Source: Methylovulum sp. (GTDB lineage Bacteria > Pseudomonadota > Gammaproteobacteria > Methylococcales > Methylomonadaceae). From it: a stretch of 45,755 nt of DNA. The translations under genes and the position numbers were made by a program. Positions 8,835-15,984 of this stretch are shown piece after piece; within the stretch, counting starts at the first letter, position 1, and every line of letters starts with the position of its first letter. The notes beneath the pieces are model-generated. The model saw only the letters and a list, made by a program, of their open reading frames with translations, was not told the DNA's origin and did not search any database. The stretch lies in the NCBI GenBank assembly GCA_028712695.1, contig JAQTQZ010000025.1, forward strand, positions 1 to 45,755, read 5' to 3'.

Positions 8835-8928
8835 TTCAACAAACCTAAACTGTTAAGCTAACGTCCATGAAAAAAATTAGCTTGGAATATGGTTGAATCG
8901 TCAGGCTCTAACGTTTGTTGAAACAGTT
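8835..8928. repeat. Nested inverted repeats upstream of the PEP-CTERM-like gene
   Basis: TTCAACAAAC (8835-8844) and GTTTGTTGAA (8913-8922) are perfect 10-bp complements. Inside them AAGCTAA (8855-8861) pairs with TTAGCTT (8877-8883). A further pair, AACTGTT (8848-8854) and AACAGTT (8922-8928), crosses the outer one, so it could form only an alternative fold or pseudoknot. The rest of the 345-bp gap 8622-8966 shows no gene. This may be a structured leader or the remains of a small palindromic element. Confidence 0.5.
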
Positions 8929-8966
8929 CAGATTTTTTAATCCTAAGCATAGGAAAAATAAGCATA

Positions 8967-9569
8967 ATGATAGTGAAACACGCGCTTACAGCCTTAAAAC
9001 TTGTCCTGCTGCTATTCGGCAACCAATCAGTAATGGCAGCCAACTTTAGTTTTATAGGCAATTTCACCTACGACAGCGACATACAATTTTTTGACTTTTC
9101 CATCGCGGCCGATTCACCCTCCGTCCTTATCCACACCTTTTCGCTGAATGGCGGTGTCAACGCGGATGGCACACCTATAGCGGGCGGTGGTTTTGATCCC
9201 TATCTTGCCCTATTCAACAAAGCCGATGGCGCTTGGGTTTATTCTACTGAAACGAAGAACGATGCGGATGAAGCGGTTATTACCGCGAATCCTTTATTAG
9301 CCGGCAATTACATTTTGGCATTGACACAGTTCAACAATATCAGGGCTGGCGATTTTTTGTCAGATGGCTTTGCTTACGCGCTAGGATTGGCTACTTTTGG
9401 CATTACACCTTTTACTGCCTATAGCGGCGGTGGTAGCGGCCATTGGGCGGTTGACATCAACAATGTCAATGCAGCCAGCGCTTCGTCCAGTGTCCCGATA
9501 CCTGAAACGTTGACATTGACACTTATCGGTCTGATCGGTTTGGGCGTAATCAGACACCGCAAAGCCTAG
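8967..9569 (+). CDS. Secreted DVUA0089-like protein with PEP-CTERM-type tail
   Basis: A 200-aa protein with a hydrophobic N-terminal signal (about 1-25, ending near SVMA). A beta-rich middle reads NFSFIGNFTYDSDIQFFDFSI...FDPYLALFN, which resembles DVUA0089/PPC-like extracellular domains. The C-terminal anchor is VPIPETLTLTLIGLIGLGVIRHRKA: a Pro-Glu motif, a hydrophobic helix and a basic end. This matches the three-part PEP-CTERM sorting signal, but the motif is IPET rather than PEP. Exosortase would process it during export of surface or exopolysaccharide-associated proteins; no exosortase gene is in the window. The stop is only 47 bp before the first collagen-like paralogue, so co-transcription is possible. 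Confidence 0.65.
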   Translation: MIVKHALTALKLVLLLFGNQSVMAANFSFIGNFTYDSDIQFFDFSIAADSPSVLIHTFSLNGGVNADGTPIAGGGFDPYLALFNKADGAWVYSTETKNDADEAVITANPLLAGNYILALTQFNNIRAGDFLSDGFAYALGLATFGITPFTAYSGGGSGHWAVDINNVNAASASSSVPIPETLTLTLIGLIGLGVIRHRKA

Positions 9570-9616
9570 ACCGCCCCAACTTTGCGGCCTAACCATCCCA
9601 AACCTAAGGAACCACC

Positions 9617-10906
9617 ATGAATTTCCCCCTAAATGCACTCCGTGCCACCATCCTGTTGACCTGCCTTGGCCCGTTGGCGGCCCAGGCCGTAATTGCCCCC
9701 CTCACCGCCGACACCAACGTGGCCTTGCCGAATGCGGGCGCCGCCCAAGCCATCAACATCCGGCCCGCCACCAAAGCGTTGCTGGCTTTTGATTTGTCAA
9801 CCTTGCCCGGCGGTATCACGTCCAGCGACATTGCCAAAGCGACGCTGGTATTTTATGTAAAAACCGTGCCGGTCAACGGCAAGATCCAAGCCAGCCCCGT
9901 TACCCAAACCTGGAACGAAACCACCGTCACCACCGCCCCCAGCCAAGGCGCGGCAACGGCAAGCAGCGCCATCATCAGCCGAGGCAACACTTATTTTGCC
10001 CTCGATGTCACTAATCTGGTGCTGGACTGGGTTGATATCCCCGCCAGCAACAAAGGCCTCGTGCTTGAGCCGGATAGCTCGACACCGGCAGCGTCAATCA
10101 CGCTAGACAGCAAAGAAGCCATCCAAACTAGCCATCCCGCCTATATCGAAATCGCCTTGAAAGGCCCGGCTGGTGCGAAAGGTGACACGGGCACGACAGG
10201 CTCACAAGGCCCGGCCGGTGCAGCGGGTGCGAAAGGTGACACCGGAGCGAAAGGTGATACGGGAGCAACCGGTGCAACGGGTTCAAAAGGTGACACTGGC
10301 ACCACAGGCACCTTTCAAGCCGGTACTGTAGCCGGTCAAATGCTTTATTGGGATGGTAGTGCATGGATTACCATAGCGCCGGGAACGCATAAACAATCAC
10401 TAAGCTATTGCAACGGCGTACCCACATGGGGGGATTGCCCAATATTAGTGGGTGATGACTACCTAGGCGGTAAAGTCGCGTATATTTTACAGGCTGGCGA
10501 TCCAGGTTACGATGCCCATGTCCAGCATGGTTTAATAGCGGCCCCCAGTGATCAAAGTACTCATATCGGGTGGGGTTGTGATGGAACCGCCATTTCAGGA
10601 GCCCATGGCACCGCCATAGGTACCGGCCAACAGAACACCTCAGCTATCAAAGCGGGTTGTTTAGAACCAACGGCAGCAAGATTTGCTACCATAAATGGTT
10701 ATAACGACTGGTATTTACCCAGCAAAGACGAGTTAAAGCAATTGTATGTCAATAGAACCGCTATCGGGGGGGTTGCCGATGACTTGTACTGGAGTTCGTC
10801 CGAGGTCATCAACAACCTCGCGTGGTGCCAGAACTTTGGTAGCGGTCTTCAGAGCAACTGCGTTAAGTTCTTCCCGATAGCAGTCCGTGCGGTGAGGGCT
10901 TTTTAG
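9617..10906 (+). CDS. DNRLRE/collagen-like/DUF1566 surface protein, paralogue 1 (putative DGR target)
   Basis: A 429-aa secreted protein. It has a signal peptide (1-24, cleavage after AAQA), a DNRLRE domain (about 28-181, beginning [20 protein letters not shown]), 16 collagen-like Gly-X-Y triplets (about 183-231, rich in GAK/GDT/GAT), a short linker with [11 protein letters not shown], and a DUF1566/Lcl domain (about 270-429) with the [13 protein letters not shown] and LYWSSSE motifs and the terminal VRAVRAF. The Lcl domain is C-type-lectin-like and is a known type of DGR target. A strong AAGGA lies 7 bp before the ATG. The final 126 bp is hypervariable relative to the two paralogues. A fibrous stalk presenting a diversified binding tip is the likely job; the ligand is unknown. 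Confidence 0.8.
   Translation: MNFPLNALRATILLTCLGPLAAQAVIAPLTADTNVALPNAGAAQAINIRPATKALLAFDLSTLPGGITSSDIAKATLVFYVKTVPVNGKIQASPVTQTWNETTVTTAPSQGAATASSAIISRGNTYFALDVTNLVLDWVDIPASNKGLVLEPDSSTPAASITLDSKEAIQTSHPAYIEIALKGPAGAKGDTGTTGSQGPAGAAGAKGDTGAKGDTGATGATGSKGDTGTTGTFQAGTVAGQMLYWDGSAWITIAPGTHKQSLSYCNGVPTWGDCPILVGDDYLGGKVAYILQAGDPGYDAHVQHGLIAAPSDQSTHIGWGCDGTAISGAHGTAIGTGQQNTSAIKAGCLEPTAARFATINGYNDWYLPSKDELKQLYVNRTAIGGVADDLYWSSSEVINNLAWCQNFGSGLQSNCVKFFPIAVRAVRAF
10778..10903 (+). other. Putative DGR variable region 1 (VR1)
   Basis: Last 42 sense codons of paralogue 1. Runs of codons ending in C (five between GAG and GCG-TGG, then more after TGG) differ from VR2 while the codons between them match. 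The 3' 24 bp including the stop (10883-10906, starting GTCCGTGCGGTGAGGG) equals that of VR2 apart from the last base, and would be the initiation-of-mutagenic-homing segment. At most altered sites the pattern is what adenine-specific mutagenesis of AAC template codons would give. No template repeat is in the window. Confidence 0.72.
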
Positions 10907-10934
10907 CTTTAACCTTGGTGGGTAGGTTTTGACT

Positions 10935-10986
10935 TGGAGTGCGTACATCTTGACCGCATAAGGCGGACAGCGAGACCTGCGCTCCA
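10935..10986 (+). other. Conserved hairpin after VR1
   Basis: T10935-C10942 pairs with G10979-A10986 (8 bp including one T-G pair). An inner CCGC (10954-10957)/GCGG (10963-10966) hairpin lies inside. Equivalent structures follow VR2 and VR3 at the same distance, about 30 bp after the stop, with wobble-preserving changes. DGR targets typically carry such a hairpin or cruciform just past the variable region. Confidence 0.65.
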
Positions 10987-11120
10987 GCTAAGGGCCAACC
11001 CTTTAATTTTTTAACAAAACCACGTTAGCGGTCAAATTTTTGGCATAAAAAAAACCGATTTTTTTACGCTGGCTAAAATTTACTAAAATTTCATGACCCT
11101 AAAATCTCCAAGGAACCGCC

Positions 11121-12440
11121 ATGAATTTCCCTTTAAAACCCCTCTGTGCCGTTATCCTGTTAGCCAGCCTTAGTCCATTGGCGGCCCAGGCTGTGGTTGT
11201 CCCCCTCACTGCCGACACCAACGTGGCCTTGCCGAATGCGGGCGCTGCCCAAGCCATCAACATCCGGCCCGCCACCAAAGCGTTACTGGCTTTTGATTTG
11301 TCAACCTTGCCTGGCGGCATCACGTCCAGCGACATTGCCAAAGCAACCCTGGTGTTTTATGTAAAAAAAGTGCCGACCAGCGGCAAGCTCCAAGCCAGCC
11401 CCGTTACCCAAGCCTGGAGCGAGGCCACCGTCACCACCGCCCCCAGCCAAGGCGCGGCAGCGGCAAGCAGCGCCATCATCAGCCAAGGCAACTCTTATTT
11501 TGCCCTCGATGTCACCAATCTGGTGTCCGACTGGGTTGACAATCCCGCCAACAACAACGGCCTTGTGCTTGAACCGGATAGCTCGACACCGACAACGTCA
11601 ATCACGCTGGACAGCAAAGAAGCCAAGCAAACCAGCCATCCCGCCTTTATAGAAATCGCATTGAAAGGCCCGGCTGGTTCAAAAGGTGACACGGGCGCAA
11701 CCGGCGCACAAGGCCCGGCAGGGGTGAAAGGTGATGCCGGGGCAACAGGCGCACAAGGCCCGGTAGGTACAGCAGGTGCGAAAGGTGACCCAGGTGTAAA
11801 AGGTGATACCGGGGCAACAGGCGCTACAGGCACCTTTCAAGCCGGTACGCAAACCGGTCAAATGCTTTATTGGGATGGTAGTGCATGGATTCCAGTAGCA
11901 CCGGGAATAAGTAAACAAACACTAAGCTATTGCAAAGGCATACCCATATGGGGGGATTGCAAATTATCGGTCGGTGATAGCGACCTAGGCGGTAAAGTGG
12001 CATATATTCTACAAGCGGGCGACCTAGGTTACGATGCCAATGTGCAGCATGGTTTAATAGCGGCCCCCAATGATCAAAGCACATCGGCGACATGGGGGTG
12101 TTATGGATCCGCCATTGCAGGGGCCGATGGCATAGCCATAGGCTCAGGCAACCAAGACACCTCAGATATAATAACGGGCTGCACAGCAGCAGGGATAGCG
12201 GCAAAAATTTGTGCCGACCTAGTATTGAATGGTTATAGCGACTGGTATTTACCCAGTAAAGACGAGTTAAATAAATTGTATGTAAATAGAACCGCTATCG
12301 GCGGTTTTGCCGGTGTCTTGTACTGGAGTTCGTCTGAGCACGACGGCAGCGGCGCGTGGGGCCAGGGTTTCGGTAGCGGCGTTCAAAACTTCGTCAGCAA
12401 GGGCAGCACGCAATCAGTCCGTGCGGTGAGGGCTTTTTAA
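11121..12440 (+). CDS. DNRLRE/collagen-like/DUF1566 surface protein, paralogue 2 (putative DGR target)
   Basis: A 439-aa paralogue of the preceding gene with the same order: signal peptide ending AAQA, DNRLRE domain (to about 181), 18 collagen triplets (about 183-237, including [19 protein letters not shown]), [11 protein letters not shown] linker and DUF1566/Lcl domain. It has the same AAGGA ribosome site. From the end of its collagen stretch to about 12275 it is almost identical at the DNA level to paralogue 3, then abruptly diverges in the last 126 bp. Its C-terminal end, and the DNA of its last 24 bp, match paralogue 1. The 214-bp spacer before it repeats the spacer structure of the other copies, so the array arose by tandem duplication. 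Confidence 0.8.
   Translation: MNFPLKPLCAVILLASLSPLAAQAVVVPLTADTNVALPNAGAAQAINIRPATKALLAFDLSTLPGGITSSDIAKATLVFYVKKVPTSGKLQASPVTQAWSEATVTTAPSQGAAAASSAIISQGNSYFALDVTNLVSDWVDNPANNNGLVLEPDSSTPTTSITLDSKEAKQTSHPAFIEIALKGPAGSKGDTGATGAQGPAGVKGDAGATGAQGPVGTAGAKGDPGVKGDTGATGATGTFQAGTQTGQMLYWDGSAWIPVAPGISKQTLSYCKGIPIWGDCKLSVGDSDLGGKVAYILQAGDLGYDANVQHGLIAAPNDQSTSATWGCYGSAIAGADGIAIGSGNQDTSDIITGCTAAGIAAKICADLVLNGYSDWYLPSKDELNKLYVNRTAIGGFAGVLYWSSSEHDGSGAWGQGFGSGVQNFVSKGSTQSVRAVRAF
12312..12437 (+). other. Putative DGR variable region 2 (VR2)
   Basis: Last 42 sense codons of paralogue 2. Compared with VR1, 19 of 42 codons encode a different residue, and in 17 of these 19 the third base is unchanged, the reverse of ordinary divergence. 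Constant codons (GAG, GCG-TGG, CAG, AAG, and GTC-CGT-GCG-GTG-AGG) punctuate the variable ones. The homing-type 3' segment is 12417-12440. Confidence 0.73.
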
Positions 12441-12469
12441 CGCTTCAACCTTGGTGGCTAGGTTTTGCT

Positions 12470-12521
12470 TGGGGCGTGGTCATCTTAACCGCACAAGGCG
12501 GACAGCGAGACTTGCGCTCCA
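12470..12521 (+). other. Conserved hairpin after VR2
   Basis: T12470-G12476 pairs with C12515-A12521 (7 bp with one G-T pair at the place where copy 1 has an A-T pair). Inner CCGC (12489-12492)/GCGG (12498-12501) is retained. Position relative to the stop matches copies 1 and 3. Confidence 0.65.
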
Positions 12522-12579
12522 GCTAAGCACCAACCACCCCTTTAATCTTTTAGCGAAACCTCGTAGCGGTCAAATTTTT

Positions 12580-12603
12580 GGCGTAAAAACCAGTTTTTAC
12601 GCC
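12580..12603. terminator. Palindromic terminator-like hairpin after paralogue 2
   Basis: GGCGTAAAAAC (12580-12590) and GTTTTTACGCC (12593-12603) form a perfect 11-bp stem with a 2-base loop. A T-run precedes it. The same element, less perfect, follows paralogues 1 (about 11042-11076) and 3, so it belongs to the duplicated unit. It may terminate transcription or simply be structural. Confidence 0.5.
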
Positions 12604-12660
12604 TGATGAAATTTACTAAAAATCAATTTACTCTGACCCTAAAATCTCCAAGGAACCACC

Positions 12661-13860
12661 ATGAATTTCCAAAACGCACTTCGCGCCACCATCCTGTTAG
12701 CCAGCCTTAGCCCGTTGGCGACCCAGGCCGTAATTGTCCCCCTCACCGCCGACACCAACGTGGCCTTGCCGAATGTGGGCGCCGCCCAAGCCATCAACAT
12801 CCGCCCTGCCGCCAAAGCGTTGCTGGCTTTTGATTTGTCAACCTTGCCCGATGGCATCACGTCCAGCGACATTGCCAAAGCGACCCTGGTGTTTTATGTA
12901 AAAAACGTGCCGGTCGGCGGCAAGATCCAAACTAGCCCCGTTACCCAAGCCTGGAGCGAAACCACCGTCACCACTTCCCCCAGCCAAGGCGCAACAGCGG
13001 CAAGCAGTGCCATCATCAGCCGCGGCAACTCTTATTTTGCCCTCGATGTCACCAATCTGGTGTCCGACTGGGTTGACAATCCCGCCAACAACAACGGCCT
13101 TGTGCTTGAACCGGATAGTTCGACACCGACAACGTCAATCACGCTGGACAGCAAAGAAGCCAAGCAAACCAGCCATCCCGCCTTTATAGAAATCGCCTTA
13201 AAAGGCCCGGCGGGGGCTGCTGGTGCGAAAGGTGACACGGGCGCCACAGGCACCTTTCAAGCCGGTACGCAAACCGGTCAAATGCTTTATTGGGATGGTA
13301 GTGCATGGATTCCAGTAGCACCGGGAATAAGTAAACAAACACTAAGCTATTGCAAAGGCATACCCATATGGGGGGATTGCAAATTATCGGTCGGTGATAG
13401 CGACCTAGGCGGTAAAGTGGCATATATTCTACAAGCGGGCGACCTAGGTTACGATGCCAATGTGCAGCATGGTTTAATAGCGGCCCCCAATGATCAAAGC
13501 ACATCGGCGACATGGGGGTGTTATGGATCCGCCATTGCAGGGGCCGATGGCATAGCCATAGGCTCAGGTAACCAAGACACCTCAGATATAATAACGGGCT
13601 GTACAACAGCAGGGATAGCGGCAAAAATTTGTGCCGACCTAGTATTGAATGGTTATAGCGACTGGTATTTACCCAGTAAAGACGAGTTAAATAAATTGTT
13701 CGTGAACAGAACCACTATTGGGAGTTTTTCATCCGCCCTCTACTGGAGCGCGTCTGAGTACAATGACAACTACGCTTGGATCCAGTACTTCGGCAGTGGC
13801 GACCAGTTCGGCGGCCTTAAGAACACAGGATTCTATGTGCATGCTATAAGGGCTTTTTAA
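12661..13860 (+). CDS. DNRLRE/collagen-like/DUF1566 surface protein, paralogue 3 (putative DGR target)
   Basis: A 399-aa paralogue with a signal peptide ending ATQA, a DNRLRE domain and only five collagen triplets (about 181-197, [16 protein letters not shown]), so a much shorter stalk than copies 1 and 2. The linker and most of the DUF1566 domain are nearly identical in DNA to copy 2. The C-terminal 126 bp differs strongly and ends VHAIRAF instead of VRAVRAF. That includes changes in the conserved homing segment, so this copy may no longer accept new variants or may follow another template. It has the same AAGGA ribosome site and ATG context. Confidence 0.8.
   Translation: MNFQNALRATILLASLSPLATQAVIVPLTADTNVALPNVGAAQAINIRPAAKALLAFDLSTLPDGITSSDIAKATLVFYVKNVPVGGKIQTSPVTQAWSETTVTTSPSQGATAASSAIISRGNSYFALDVTNLVSDWVDNPANNNGLVLEPDSSTPTTSITLDSKEAKQTSHPAFIEIALKGPAGAAGAKGDTGATGTFQAGTQTGQMLYWDGSAWIPVAPGISKQTLSYCKGIPIWGDCKLSVGDSDLGGKVAYILQAGDLGYDANVQHGLIAAPNDQSTSATWGCYGSAIAGADGIAIGSGNQDTSDIITGCTTAGIAAKICADLVLNGYSDWYLPSKDELNKLFVNRTTIGSFSSALYWSASEYNDNYAWIQYFGSGDQFGGLKNTGFYVHAIRAF
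13732..13857 (+). other. Putative DGR variable region 3 (VR3), divergent
   Basis: Same length (126 bp) and same constant landmarks (TAC-TGG, GAG, TGG, CAG, GGC, AAG, AGG-GCT-TTT) as VR1 and VR2, with C- or T-ending codons at the same variable places. Unlike the others it also has changes in the framework codons and in the 3' segment (GTGCATGCTATAAGG instead of GTCCGTGCGGTGAGG). Confidence 0.6.
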
Positions 13861-13890
13861 CGCTTCAACCTTGATGGGTAGGTTTTGACT

Positions 13891-13942
13891 TGGAGCGCGG
13901 ACGTCTTAACCGCACAAAGCGGACAGCGAAACCTGCGCTCTA
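13891..13942 (+). other. Conserved hairpin after VR3
   Basis: T13891-G13900 pairs with C13933-A13942 (about 10 bp with two G-T pairs). Inner CCGC (13910-13913)/GCGG (13919-13922) is kept. It is the longest stem of the three. Confidence 0.65.
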
Positions 13943-14004
13943 GCTAAGGGTCAACCACGCAACCTTTAATCTTTTGACAAAACCTCGTGGCGGTCAATTT
14001 TTTG

Positions 14005-14027
14005 GCGTAAAAACCGGTTTTTTACGC
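14005..14027. terminator. Terminator-like hairpin after paralogue 3
   Basis: GCGTAAAAACC (14005-14015) faces GGTTTTTTACGC (14016-14027), an almost perfect palindrome with one extra T. It is the counterpart of the element at 12580-12603. Confidence 0.5.
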
Positions 14028-14099
14028 TGGCTGAAATTTACTGAAACTTCATTTACTCTGACCCTAAAATTTCGTGCCCCTAAATGCCAAGGAACCACC

Positions 14100-14281
14100 A
14101 TAAATTTCCTCCTAAAACCAACTCCGCGCCATTATTCTGTTAGCCAGCCTTAGCCCGTTGGCACCCCAGGCCGTGGTTGCTCCCCCTCACCGCCGACACC
14201 AACGTGGCCTTGCCGAATGTGGGCGCCGCCCAAACTGTCGACATCCGCCCTGCCGCCAAAGCTTGGAGCGAAACCACCACC
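14100..14281 (+). pseudogene. Truncated fourth copy of the DNRLRE/collagen-like gene
   Basis: The sequence after AAGGAACCACC repeats the start of the three paralogues, but the initiator ATG is ATA and there are frameshifts in the signal-peptide region. The part encoding [15 protein letters not shown] is still legible in DNA. An internal deletion then joins the AAKA of the early DNRLRE domain to the AWSETT segment, after which homology ends at the edge of a transposase remnant. The middle and 3' end, including any variable region, are gone. Confidence 0.75.
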
Positions 14282-15110
14282 CCCCACGGCTTTCTCATAA
14301 AAACCTTACTTGCCTGAGCATGGATCAGGGTAGGAACAGACTCGGCGAAATTCTCTATGGCAGCCTGAAAGTTTTTCGGTGAGGTTTTTCTGATCAGTTC
14401 AATGGCAAGGCCTCGTAACAACGCCATGATTTGCGCTTGGTGGCCCGCTTTTGTTTTGATGTGGCCTTCATTAAAAGTGACATCACGTATCCAATTATTG
14501 GATTCCACACCCCAGTGACAACGGATAGCCTTGGCCAATTCATCGGCAAGAGGGCCGATGCCCCCAGAGCTGAATTGCTGACATAATAAGCCGTTTCTAA
14601 ACTGGTTTTTTGTTTAGCAATCCCGGATGTTTCACGCCCCACAACGATCAGAACCGACAAACCGCTGTTTTTCCATCGTGGACCTAAGGTTAACGATGCC
14701 AAGGGGAACACCTCAACCCAGCGAGGGTGACACGGCCATGTGCTTTTTCATGACCCGTTGTTTCGGCAAGCGGCAGGGACTGGAGACGCAACAGTTTGCA
14801 TTGCTTCAGGAAGGCCGCTTGATTTTCTTTGGCCTGCGTCAAATAAATGCCATCGGCCTGATGAATCTGGGCCGTAGTCATCAGATTAAAGTGATGGGCG
14901 CCCAGCGACACTTTGTGTTTTTCCAAACCGTTGTCCTTTAACAGCCCACGCACTACCGGACAACACTGGACTTGTCGCCACATTGTCTGGCTTGTGCCAC
15001 GACATCACGCGAATTATGGCCAACCGCCAGAACCCAACCCTTGTTTTGCGATTAATTGGCGTGATGGAAAACTACGCTTGCCCAGCCACTTAACCTGTAT
15101 CGGATGCTTT
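14282..15110 (-). mobile_element. Decayed ISAs1-like transposase
   Basis: Several minus-strand frames, joined by frameshifts, read as one DDE transposase. They contain IYLTQAKENQAAFLKQC followed by TTGHEKAHGRVT (about 14740-14860), then SGIAKQKTSLETAYYVSN (about 14570-14640), then AKAIRCHWGVESNNW and IRDVTFNEGHIKTKAGHQ (about 14430-14540), ending FAESVPTLIHAQ near 14300. HWGVES..WIRDVTFNE resembles the C-terminal glutamate region of ISAs1/H-repeat transposases. No intact frame spans it and terminal inverted repeats were not found; the upstream edge near 15110 is approximate. Confidence 0.65.
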
Positions 15111-15289
15111 TTTATTATTGTCCGTAAAATCCAGCAACCCAGCTAACGTTGAAATGCCGGATAAAAGTAGGCCGAAATACCCGATAAAACAACCTTGACC
15201 GTGTACTGGAGAAACCGCTAATGCAGGCATTGCCTGCTTTAAGATTATAATACGCCAATCTCTCAATTATCCCGCTACAGGCCTTCTCT

Positions 15290-15904
15290 ATGAAAACAAG
15301 CATGAAAATTTTAACCTGTCTGATGCTGATGCTTTTGGCTGCATGTTCAAGCCAGAACGTCAAGCAGCAAGAGGTGCTGACAACAAAACCCGCCATAGCC
15401 AATAAACCACCCTCCGTGGCAAGCCAAAATCCACCGATGATGATGGCCCAAAATGGCAAGACCTTAAATCTAGTTAGAATTATGGATGGGGCGGCATGTA
15501 AAAATGAGCTTGAAGGCGCGAAAGGCATCTTTCTTGTGTACGCCGACCCCAATGATATAGAACGGATTAAACAGGAAAAAGGCGCAAAAGTTTTTACTGA
15601 ATTTGAAGCCAAAATCCAAATCTTCTCAGAACACGCGTTGCAGCACGCCGTTAATACAATGAATCTGGCCAAAGACCCTTTTGCGCTCGGCGATGATGTC
15701 ACACAGCAGAAACTGGCCCAACAATTAACAGATAACTTTCGTGTTGCCGTCATCGATTCCCTCGATACCTTTAAAAAAGAAACGGCGTTGACTATAGACG
15801 TTGCGGCATTTCCGCCCTCGTTTGTGTTTTATCAAACAGGCTGTCAAGCAACCTTGCCGGAATCTGATTCTTCAGAAGACGACAACTACCTAGAGGCTAA
15901 TTGA
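15290..15904 (+). CDS. Predicted lipoprotein of unknown function
   Basis: A 204-aa protein with a lipoprotein signal: a basic start, MKILTCLMLMLLAACSS, and a lipobox LAAC placing the lipidated cysteine near residue 19. The following residue is Ser, which predicts outer-membrane sorting under the +2 rule. The mature part has a Pro/Lys/Ala-rich spacer (about 20-55) and then an alpha/beta region with CKNELEGAKGIFLVYADPNDIERIKQ and two further features, a late Cys (QTGCQAT) and an acidic C-terminal tail. No family was recognised. ATG 15290 is preferred over the in-frame ATG at 15302, which lacks a ribosome site. A TATAAT-like box lies about 45 bp upstream. Confidence 0.75.
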   Translation: MKTSMKILTCLMLMLLAACSSQNVKQQEVLTTKPAIANKPPSVASQNPPMMMAQNGKTLNLVRIMDGAACKNELEGAKGIFLVYADPNDIERIKQEKGAKVFTEFEAKIQIFSEHALQHAVNTMNLAKDPFALGDDVTQQKLAQQLTDNFRVAVIDSLDTFKKETALTIDVAAFPPSFVFYQTGCQATLPESDSSEDDNYLEAN

Positions 15905-15984
15905 TTGCCTGCATTAACAAGAAAATGGCAACAACGTCTTAAAATACGTTCTTAGTTTTATTCACAAAAAGGATGCCCCCCTCT

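Noticed and set aside
10163-10308. Short repeated DNA in the collagen stretch considered as a CRISPR-like array
   Set aside because: The repeats are in-frame 9-18 bp Gly-X-Y codons without spacers of constant length; there are no cas genes in the window.
11495-11833. Minus-strand Pro-rich frame opposite the collagen repeats
   Set aside because: It is the mirror of Gly-X-Y codons; it has no ribosome site and the equivalent region in copy 3 gives a frame of very different length.
13861-14100. Spacer after paralogue 3 considered as a DGR template repeat
   Set aside because: It has no AAC-rich copy of the variable region; it contains only the shared hairpin, the terminator-like palindrome and the leader of the broken fourth copy.
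15115-15753. A 212-codon minus-strand frame opposite the lipoprotein gene
   Set aside because: The plus-strand frame has a clear lipobox and sensible composition; the minus-strand product is Cys/Ser-rich and resembles nothing.
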